A stretch of DNA of 64,000 nucleotides from the NCBI RefSeq assembly GCF_000003815.2, contig NC_049983.1, forward strand, positions 3,356,282 to 3,420,281. Direction: 5' to 3'. This DNA is from Branchiostoma floridae. Lineage: Eukaryota > Chordata > Leptocardii > Amphioxiformes > Branchiostomatidae. The position numbers were made by a program, and so were the translations under genes. Below are positions 55,493-64,000 of this stretch, one piece after another; position 1 is the stretch's first letter, and each line of letters starts with the position of its first letter. The notes under the pieces were generated by a model. It had not been told where the DNA came from and did no database searches. It saw only the letters and a program-made list of their open reading frames with translations.

Positions 55493-58400
55493 ATGGCGAG
55501 AAAGCTAGCGACAAAAGTCTGCCTGTTGCTGCTCTTGCAGCTCATGGTGTCACGTATAGACGCAGGTAGCTGGCAGAGCTGCCGTAAGATGTCCGTGACG
55601 AAGTGTGGTGTAGGTGACAGCCGTAGGGAAGGTCATGAGTACCGGTATGACATTGAAGCGTACCGGTACAAGTGGACCAAATACCCACTTGAAGTAACCA
55701 GCTACAAAGGCCCCTTCGATACAGTTTCTTTGAGTCAGGTGTTCCAATCCTGTCAGATCTGCTCAAATGAAACAACTCCCACCCAGGGGGGTCCCACTCA
55801 GAACCCCTCTCTACCACCCTTCAGAACCAACATCATGATCGTTGACAACGACATCGGTAAGCTTGGCACTGAAAAAGCAGAGATCCTCTCTCAGATACCC
55901 TGTGGTAAAGAATGCAGGTTGTGGTTTGTGGGTTGTAACCTAACGGAGATAGAGGGAGGGGCGTTTGCTAAGTTGCCACAGTTACCCTGGTTATCTGGCG
56001 GAGCAATGTCCATACTCTGAGGAACGGCACGTTTGCTGGGATGGACGGTCTGAAGTATCTACTGCTGTTGGAGAACAACCTGACACATCTGGAGGTGAGG
56101 TTTGAGAATCAGAGAAACATAAATTTTTCGTCAGTATTCTGTTGCCCGTATGTTTTATGTAAAGATGTAAAGATGGAAGGATGCCTACTACTACTATGTT
56201 TTGGACATTCCTTGAATAATCGACTAGTAAAAAAAAAACTTCCTCAGGTTGATATTTTTGTAAGTGAAGAAAATATATTGTTTTCTTTTTAATTTCAATA
56301 TTCTGTTTCGTTTTCGTTTGGTTTTGATGCAGGATGGCTGCCTAGATGGGTTGCCCAGCTTGTCGTACGTCATCCTTGTGGACAACCAAGTCCTGACCCT
56401 GTCACCTGACACGTTCCGTGGACTGCAGCCGAGCTGGTTTGACGTAAGTGCCAACCGTATCTCTAACGTACCACCCGGGACCTTCCAGGCGATCAAGTCC
56501 GTAGAATATGACCGCGCTGTTGAGAACAAACTGAAAGCGATCGGCGCGGGGATGTTCCACGGTCTTGAGCGGCTGAAAGTTCTGAACCTGGAGGGTAACA
56601 GAATCTCTCACATCGCTGCGGGCGCGTTCCTCTCAAACACGAAAATTCGATTCCTAAATCTGGCGGGCAACAGGCTGACCTTCCTGTCTGGCGGTTGGTT
56701 TAGATCGTCATTTCCAGACATGGTTGTGCGTGGAAATGAGATTGCCACCATCGCATTGGAAGGAAGGGCTTTATCATTTACGGGTATCCCTCTGGATGAT
56801 CCACCGCGCTGCACATGCGCGAACGACTGGCTGTATGAACATCAGGGAAACACTCTGAAGTACAAGCAGCAGTTCATCGGGAAAATCCGGGTTCCCTCCG
56901 GCACAGGCTGTCCCGCCTCGGCATTAAACCCAAATCCTCCCGCGCCAGTCAGTCCCAGATCACTGCCCTGCCCAGCGCCGCTGGTAGAGATCGTGAATGT
57001 TGAACGCAGCGCCGCGTACAAGTACGAAGCCGTTGGCGACGTGTACTGGGAGCAATTGCCTGTAGTGTCATTTGCCTCCCCTAACGGCTTACACCACGCG
57101 GTTGGCCTCACGTACGACACAAACACGACCACTCACGACATCCTACCGACAGGGAATCTAACCGTGAGAGTGATGACCGACCTGAAGGCCAAGGGCTGGG
57201 TGAAATGTAAGGGATCTTATGACCTGTTGGGGGAATCAGGACATGATAGCCCGTGTTCCAACTACATGGGGAAGACTAGATTCACACTTTGGCTTGAGAC
57301 CTCGGAGCCCTTGGCCTTCGGGAACACCACTTGTACTGCTTCTTCGGAAACTGGCTCCCACACTGCCGTCTTCATGGCGAGCGAGCGCGCACTTTTTGGC
57401 ATAACAACACCCCAAGCCACAGAGCTCTCACTCACTAACACGGCACCATTCTCAACCATCATCAGCACCACACTGCTGTTGACAAGCATCAGCACTACAC
57501 CGCTGTACAAAAGCGCGAGCGATGATGCCTATGAAGACATCAAATGGTACATCGTGTCGGCAGTCATTGGTCTGTTGTCGCCACTTGCTGTGTTGGGAGT
57601 TTGGAGATGTGCCATGTACATCTGGCATAGGCTCAGGCGCGATGCCCCCGGTAACCCTGCAGGCCCGTCCCGTAACGGTAACCAGATCACTGCCTGCTCC
57701 AGGTGGCCTGTTGGAGATCAAGGCAACATGGATGAGTCAGTGATCAGTCCGTACGCTGAGGGTGGTTTTGATGATCACGACAGCCTGAATGAGTCAGAAT
57801 CAGTCATCAGCCCTTACGCTGAGGGTGGTTTCCAGGACCACCCTGATCTGCGCAGGGTAGATTCTTCTCAGTCGGAAATCGTCCCGTACGGATTGGCGAA
57901 GCTTAGCGCAGCGTACGCAGGCCGCGCCCGCGCGCAGACACACCCCGTGCCGTCCCGCCCGTACAGCACCGAGCGCCCTCGTCAGACACCAAACAGGGAA
58001 GGCGCCGTCCTGGCTGCCTATGGCCCGAATGGTCGCGACAAGTCCGGCAAAAAGTGCTACCAGCACCCATCCATTCTCCCAAACCCGGGTGCCACTAAGT
58101 CCTCTGCCTACCAGCAGAATGCCAGCGCCGCTCAGCGTTCCCGCAAGGCACGTTGTTACAACACCCCTGCCCTGGCCACTGACCAAGAGCGTACCCTGTC
58201 CAGCACATATGACCAGCGCGACCCTAGAAAGGCCGTCAAGGGTTCCCGCAAGGCACCATGTTACAACTCCCCTGCCCTGGCCACTGACCAAAACCGTACC
58301 CTGTCCAATACATATGACCAGCGCGACCCTAGAGAGGTCGTTCAGCGTTCCCGCAAGGCACGTTGTTACAACTCCCCTGCCCTGGCCACTGACCAAGAGC

Positions 58401-58804
58401 GCACCCTGTCCAGCACATATGACCAGCGCAACCCCAGAGAGGCCGCTCAGGGTTCCCGCAAGGCACCTTGTTACAACTCCCCTGCCCTGGCCACTGACCA
58501 AGTGCGCACCCTGTCTAACACATATGACCAGAATGACCCTAGCGAGGTAGTGTGCAACTCCCCTGGGGCCAATAGCTACCAGCCTGCCGCCCTGCCCAGT
58601 AGTGAGTCGGGTACTCAGTCCACCACCTATGATGACCGCCGCCGTGGCAATGGCGCCACCGGTCGGAGAATCAGTTACATCTGCCCGTCCCCTGCGGCCA
58701 GTGCTGGCAGGTCTCCGGCGGCTACCTACAGCCAGAATGACAGTAGAGAGGCAATAAATGACACCCCAGACTCCCCCGAGACAAACAGCTATGAATCGGC
58801 GTGA
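55493..58804 (+). CDS. LRR transmembrane receptor with tyrosine-repeat tail, frameshifted in exon 1
   Basis: Two exons, 55493-56094 and 56333-58804 (donor GAG/GTGAGG, acceptor TTGATGCAG, phase 0). The start is the ATG at 55493, giving the signal peptide MARKLATKVCLLLLLQLMVS. Exon 1 has 602 bp: one base is missing near 55980, where frame 1 (AFAKLPQ) must pass to frame 3 (VHTLRNGTFAGMDGLKYLLL). With it the exon is 201 codons and the protein 1024 residues. About seven LRRs follow (LKVLNLEGNRISHIAAGAF, FLNLAGNRLTFLSGG), then a cysteine-bearing cap (RCTCANDWLYEH), a domain of about 170 residues not recognised, a Thr-rich stalk and a TM at about 606-632 (WYIVSAVIGLLSPLAVLGVW). The tail of about 390 residues has VISPYAEGGF twice and four 35-residue repeats. 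It is probably a cell-surface recognition receptor; ligand and pathway are unknown. Confidence 0.82.
58139..58558 (+). repeat. four in-frame 105-bp coding repeats in the LRR receptor tail
   Basis: Units start at 58139, 58244, 58349 and 58454, exactly 105 bp apart. Each encodes SRKA[RP]CYN[ST]PALATDQ, then RTLS[SN]TYDQ and a DP or NP motif. Every unit has one YxxP (CYNSP) and one TYDQ tyrosine. Two further YxxP motifs (CYQHP, SYICP) flank the array. Confidence 0.95.
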
Positions 58805-59008
58805 GCTCACTGTAAAATTCAGTGAGTACAAAAAGGAAGGGATTGATGAAAAAATTGGACAGACATCAATCTTTCCATTGATTCCCAAATTTTGAGGTTT
58901 CCATGTTACATTTCTACCATTAAATTCTGAACAATTACGAAAGCATACTGTTCCGTTATTTCTTTAAAAAGCAGCACGACCAACAAAAACATCGGCATTA
59001 TGTAACGG

Positions 59009-59014
59009 AATAAA
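59009..59014 (+). promoter_or_regulatory. possible polyadenylation signal of the LRR gene
   Basis: AATAAA occurs about 205 bp after the stop codon, the first such hexamer downstream. Position and sequence fit; there is no other support. Confidence 0.4.
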
Positions 59015-59574
59015 AATAAAACTGGTGCCGTTTGTTTGTGTACATGTTTTTGTAGATAAGACAGCATAACTCGAGAAGCTGTGGATGGAGAATTGAAGCG
59101 TTTGGAAGTTAAGCCGATTAAGGGCGAACATCACTTGGCATAAATCAGGCAAATCAGATTCTCATTTTGCATAATTACCCTTCGTTAAGACTAGCCATTT
59201 TTGCGAATACCCATTTTCATACTTTGGACCACTTCTGTTTTTCCTGATAGAAAAGATGATCGAATAATAAAAATTAATGAAAATGAGTACCTTTTTTGCG
59301 TAATGAGAAACTTTTATTTGACAATGTCATTCCGCGGAAGGTATGAGGTCTTTGAACTCTTGTGTACTAAGTCTTGTACTTTTATTTATCAACAATGAAA
59401 CTTCATTACACTGGGTCAGCCCTGTAATGAACTTTTCTTTGGTTGATTTCCTTTCCCCCTTTCTTAAAAACGGTTTCAAAATAATATTAAATCAAAAGAG
59501 ATGAAAAAAACTTTGAACAGTTTGATTTCTGTGTAGAACCAAAAATCGTAATCATAATGAGACTAGAGCTGTAA

Positions 59575-59850
59575 AAAACATGAACCAAAGACATGGAAAC
59601 GAGCATTGCTCTTTTTTGGATTAAATGGCATTCCATATAAAGCACAATAACAAAATTTGACAGAAAGAACATATATTCAAATGTTCAGAATCGTTATAAA
59701 CGATGGAAAATGTCTCATGAACCAAAGACATGGAAAAATGTCATTTTTTATCACTTTTTTCGAATGACATTCTATATAAAGTATGATAACAAAATTTGAC
59801 AGAAAGAACATACATTCAAATGTTCAGAATCGTTATAAACGATAGAAAAT
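59575..59850. repeat. 137-bp tandem duplication
   Basis: CATGAACCAAAGACATGGAA starts at 59579 and again at 59716. Both units continue through CAAAATTTGACAGAAAGAAC and AATGTTCAGAATCGTTATAA. Non-coding and AT-rich. Confidence 0.85.
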
Positions 59851-59859
59851 TTCTCTTTT

Positions 59860-60780
59860 ATTTCCTGTTGCAGACTCAAAAATCATATAAACACAAACTT
59901 GCATCTTGTGGATCGAAAGTATGTTGCTTTTCTCTACTATAAAAATCCTGGCCGTAGAAAGAAATTGTTGAACACAGCCCTCTGATAAAAGCAAATATAA
60001 TTTGGATCCGTTCCCTTTAAAAAATTATGTGACATGGCTCTCATACTGGACAGCATCCAGACTGTAGAGAATATTGAAAGCTCAATTATTAATTGTTAGA
60101 TCACTTTTCTTAGATAAATGGACCGAACTTATTAGATGTAAAACATGAATGAGTACTAACTATCTCATATACACATCTCTACCAGCGGTGTGTGTAGATG
60201 TTTTCAATTTTCCTGGCCGTGCGTTGTCAAAGAAACAGCATATCATTTATATCATCTAATTTATCAAGAGAAAGTCAAATATCTTATATAATAAAAACCT
60301 TCTTGTTAAAGGCAATATGTTGTAAAATGCATGTAGAAAAGGCAGATTATCAAACTGATATCAAACAGATATCGATGAGACAATGACATGGTGGTTCAAA
60401 TTCATTGGAAAAAATGATGTAAGATATATACTTTTTATGATGAATGAAGTTTGTGATTTCAAATGATCCATTTTCTCTACTGTTTGTATAATGGTAATGC
60501 CCGTCTTCTGTTTACAACATTTTGTATTCATGGTATTCATTGGTAAAAGAAAGGGAGCGTTCTGAAATTCCAAAGTCTTACTAGACGTAATAATACATGT
60601 AGTGTAAATCATGTGTGTAGCATATATCAACATCAAACTGAACAACAAGAAATCTGTGACTTGTACTTTTTATGATACAAAATCCTTTGTTCCTAGCCTA
60701 AGATGAGTGTTACTTGGGCTACTTCATCTGCAAGAACCAATGGAAAGCTACAAATAAGTATGGCCAAAACTGGCAGATGT
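59860..60780. other. AT-rich intergenic sequence, nothing recognised
   Basis: Only short, biased frames; no exon, RNA gene or repeat family recognised. Confidence 0.5.
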
Positions 60781-60796
60781 TTCGTGTAAGACATCA

Positions 60797-61165
60797 CGAA
60801 ATCGCCGGCAAGCGCAGCCAGGCTAGCGGGGGTCTGTCGGGGTCCGTGCCCGATCGCGCCGTCCATGTGTACGCTACATCATCACGATGTACGCGTCGAT
60901 AACGTCACGAAATTGTCGGCAAGCGCAGCCAGGGATACGGGGGCCTGTCGGGCCCGTGCCCGATCGCGCCGTCCATGTGTACGCTGCATCATCACGATAT
61001 GCGCGTCGATAACGTCACGAAATTGTCGGCAAGCGCAGCCAGGGATGCGGGGGCCTGTCGGGGCCATGCCCGATCGCGCTGTCCATGTGTACGCCGCATC
61101 ATCACTATGTACGCGTCGATAACGTCACGACATCGTCGGCAAGCGCGGCCAGGGATGCGGGGCCT
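60797..61165. repeat. 110-bp GC-rich satellite, about 3.4 copies
   Basis: GTCCATGTGTACGC recurs at 60861, 60971 and 61081, exactly 110 bp apart. Units contain CGGCAAGCGCAGCCAGG, GTGCCCGATCGCGC and CGCGTCGATAACGTCACGA. They are CpG-rich against an AT-rich background. Frames through it are artefacts, as 110 is not a multiple of 3. Confidence 0.95.
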
Positions 61166-61199
61166 ATCAAGGTCCTACTGGTGTATTACACTATACATA

Positions 61200-63110
61200 T
61201 GATCTGATATGCCCTGTAGTATTGTAGCAGGTCTTGCCGCTACAAGGGTATCGGGGCATGCCACTGCTCGTGTGCGGGATGACCTGGGCTTTCCGCCGTA
61301 GATGATATTGTGGTCGATCGTTTCGACTGGTGTGACATTATACGTATGGTCTAAAATGCCCTGTAGTATTGAAGTAGATCTTGCCGCTGTGAGGCTAGCG
61401 GGGTACACCGCTGCTCACGCACGGGGTGACCTGGCCTTTCATGCCGTAAAAGATATTGAGGTTAACCGTTCCTACTGATGTATTACATTATACAGATGGT
61501 CTGAAATGCCCTGTAGTAGTGTAGTATTGTAGTAGGTCTTACCGCTACGAGGGTAGCGGGGCACGCCACTGCTGGTGTACGGGACGACCTGGCCTTTCAT
61601 GCCGTAAAAGATATTGAGGTTGACCGTTCCTACTGATGTATTACATTATACAGATGGTCTGAAATGCCCTGTAGTAGTGTAGTGTTGTAGTAGGTCTTGC
61701 CGCTACGAGGGTAGCGGGGCATGCCACTGCTGGTGTACGGGACGACCTGGCCTTTCATGCCGTAAAAGATATTGAGGTTAACCGTTCCTACTGATGTATT
61801 ACATTATACAGATGGTCTGAAATGCCCTGTAGTAGTGTAGTATTGTAGTAGGTCTTGCCGCTACGAGGGTAGCGGGGCACGCCACTGCTGGTGTACGGGA
61901 CGACCTGGCCTTTCAGCCGTAGAAGATATTAAGGTTGACCGTTTCTACTGATGTATCACATTATACGTATGGTCTGAAATGCCCTGTAGTATTGTAGTAG
62001 GTCTTGCCACTACAAGGGTATCGGGGCATGCCACTTCTCGTGTACGGGACGACCTGGGCTTTCAACCGTAGAAGATATTGTGGTTGACCGTTCTACTGAT
62101 GTATCACATTATACGTATGGCCTGAAATGCCCTGTAGTAGTGTAGTATTGTAGTAGGTCTTACCGCTAAGAGGGTAGCGGGGCACGCCACTGCTGGTGTA
62201 CGGGACGACCTGGGCTTTCTGCCGTAGAAGATATTGTGGTTGACCGTTTCTATGATGTATCACATTATACGTATGGTCTGAAATGCCCTGTAGTAGTGTA
62301 GTATTGTAGTAGGTCTTGCCACTACGAGGGTAGCGGGGCACGCCACTGCTGGTGTACGGGACAACCTGGGCTTTCAGCCGTAGAAGATATTGTGGTTGAC
62401 CGTTTCTACTGATGTATCACATTATACGTATGGCCTGAAATGCCCTGTAGTAGTGTAGTATTGTAGTAGGTCTTACCGCTACGAGGGTAGCGGGGCACGC
62501 CACTGCTGGTGTACGGGACGACCTGGGCTTTCAGCCGTAGAAGATATTGAGGTTAACCGTTCCTACTGATGTATTACATTATACAGATGGTATGAAATGC
62601 CCTGTAGTAGTGTAGTATTGTAGTAGGTCTTGCCGCTACAAAGGTATCGGGGCATGCCACTTCTCGTGTACGGGACGACCTGGGCTTTCCGCCGTAGAAA
62701 ATATTGTGGGTGATCGTTTCCACTGGTGTGACATTATACGGATGGTCTAAAATGCCCTGCAGTATTTTAGTATTGTAGTAGGTCTTGCCGCTACAAGGGT
62801 ATCGGGGAATGCCACTTCTTATGTACGGGATGACCTGGCCTTTCATCCGTAGAAGATATTGTGGTTGATCGTTTCGGCTGCTGTGACATTATATGGATGG
62901 TCTAAAATGTTCTGTAGTATTGTAGTAGGTCTTGCCGCTGTAAGGCTAGCGGGGCATGCCACTTCTCGTGTACCCGACGACCTGTCGTTTCAGCCGTAGA
63001 ATATATTGTGGTTGATCGTTTCGACTGGTGTCACATTATACGGATGGTCTTAAATGTCTTGTAGTATTGTTGTAGGCCTTGTGTAGCGGGCACACTGTTC
63101 ACGTACGTAT
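61200..63110. repeat. satellite of about 13 units of 147-159 bp
   Basis: The block GTCTTGCCGCTA or its variants occurs at about 61231, 61378, 61536, 61693, 61852, 62001, 62157, 62313, 62470, 62627, 62782 and 62929, with a degraded last copy near 63075. Each unit includes GGGGCATGCCACT, GGGACGACCTGG, GTAGAAGATATTG and GAAATGCCCTGTAGTA. Spacings fall in two classes, 147-149 and 155-159 bp; the long class has an extra AGTAGTGT-like insert. The array runs up to the gap and may be longer. Confidence 0.95.
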
Positions 63111-63138
63111 TCTAGTAGGTCAGTGACATTAACTTTGT

Positions 63139-63291
63139 NNNNNNNNNNNNNNNNNNNNNNNNNNNNNNNNNNNNNNNNNNNNNNNNNNNNNNNNNNNNNN
63201 NNNNNNNNNNNNNNNNNNNNNNNNNNNNNNNNNNNNNNNNNNNNNNNNNNNNNNNNNNNNNNNNNNNNNNNNNNNNNNNNNNNNNNNNNNN
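63139..63291. other. assembly gap, 153 Ns
   Basis: An unresolved run directly after the satellite, probably caused by it. Confidence 1.
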
Positions 63292-64000
63292 TGGCGTATT
63301 AAGGAGGAACAGAAAAATGTAGCGTTGTGTTATTGGAAAATGTCATATTTTTCTGTTGTACTTTAAATGTTTATATGTTATTGTCCCATGTCTTCGCACG
63401 TAGACTGAAATTAGTATCCAATTGGCAAGAACGCACGATTGCCCATATCATTAGAAAAAAAACTTCCAATTTGTATCACAAGGCAGAAAGCAGTCTTCGA
63501 ATGTCATGTTGCGTTCGAGTCTTAAAAAGTTCTTTCATCCTACGAGTGTTTCAATATACGGTACCTTGTTATTTGCAACCTAAGTTCCCATAATGATATC
63601 TAAGACCAAGGATCCTGCGTGTAATAAAACATTGAATTTACACAATTCACAATTGACTTGGATCACTGACGTTCTGTTTAAAATACGTCTGACGTTTTAC
63701 CATGTCGGAATAATCCTTCATATGTTCTCAACATTTGCTCGATACTTTGGTATCACTGTAGAGTACCATTCATAGATAGAAATCCTCTGTTTTATTTATT
63801 GAAAAGTAACACTTTTCAGTATTGTCGATGGGATACGAATGCATGTAATATGCAAAGTTTAACATGTCTGACGGATAAACCGTTACCTGAAAGCACATGT
63901 ACATGCGCAGCTCCAAGTTTATATGTGGGTTATAGAAACCAGTCTTATTTCTATCGACGGGCTTTCACAAGAAAAAAATTACAAACACATTATATGTTTT
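63292..64000. other. AT-rich sequence, nothing recognised
   Basis: An 88-codon and a 60-codon plus-strand frame are present, but without recognisable motifs or splice context. Confidence 0.45.

Noticed and set aside
57800-58888. 362-codon open frame on the minus strand
   Set aside because: It is the antisense shadow of the LRR receptor tail, kept open by the repeats and high GC; no motif or start context supports it.
61200-63110. CRISPR-like array of direct repeats
   Set aside because: The whole unit repeats without unique spacers, unit length varies, and the context is eukaryotic; this is satellite DNA.

Overview
This window looks like a piece of an invertebrate deuterostome genome, most probably a lancelet (Branchiostoma). 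The reasons are spliced genes with GT/AG introns, no bacterial features, a cytoplasmic-tail exon ending in the NPTYVPN type of motif that recurs in lancelet type II membrane proteins, ZU5-UPA-death and LRR receptors of the kinds known to be expanded in lancelets, and very dense transposon, MITE and satellite content. The species call is inference from domain style; no search was run. Gene models come from reading splice sites and checking that reading-frame phases join.

Layout. (1) 368-3915, minus: a spliced DUF3987-type P-loop gene, 3' end outside the window, with a one-base frameshift in exon 4. (2) 7208-16987, minus: a dispersed gene that I infer to be a type II membrane protein: a cytoplasmic-tail exon, a transmembrane exon hidden in an assembly gap, a Ser/Thr-rich stalk exon and a trefoil exon. 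A broken pentraxin-like fragment and several transposons lie in its introns. (3) 17.2-30.7 kb: no confident host gene, but a palindrome with hammerhead-like cores, two decayed LINEs and a 1.05 kb element with terminal inverted repeats. (4) 30745-43011, minus: the best gene of the window, nine exons whose lengths sum to exactly 922 codons: signal peptide, one Ig domain, transmembrane helix, ZU5, UPA and death domain. It resembles UNC5 netrin receptors without thrombospondin repeats. Its introns carry MITEs, a G-quadruplex motif, a Penelope-like retroelement flanked by inverted arms and a solo-LTR candidate. (5) 43.5-54.0 kb: repeats only: two copies of a TIR element, a tandem array of segments of about 0.67 kb and a 3.2 kb minisatellite with a 16-bp unit. 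(6) 54.5-58.8 kb, plus: an LRR transmembrane receptor with four perfect 35-residue tyrosine-bearing repeats in its tail; its first exon is duplicated across a 100-base gap, probably falsely, and has a one-base frameshift. (7) 60.8-63.1 kb: two satellites, of 110 bp and about 155 bp.

The genes do not form an operon or a shared pathway. Two are clear cell-surface receptors with signalling tails, a third is probably a surface glycoprotein, and the DUF3987 gene looks like domesticated or recently transferred mobile-element material. The points most worth following are the single-Ig UNC5-like receptor, the LRR receptor with YxxP repeats, the intron-bearing animal DUF3987 gene, and the hammerhead-like cores in palindromic Penelope-type repeats.
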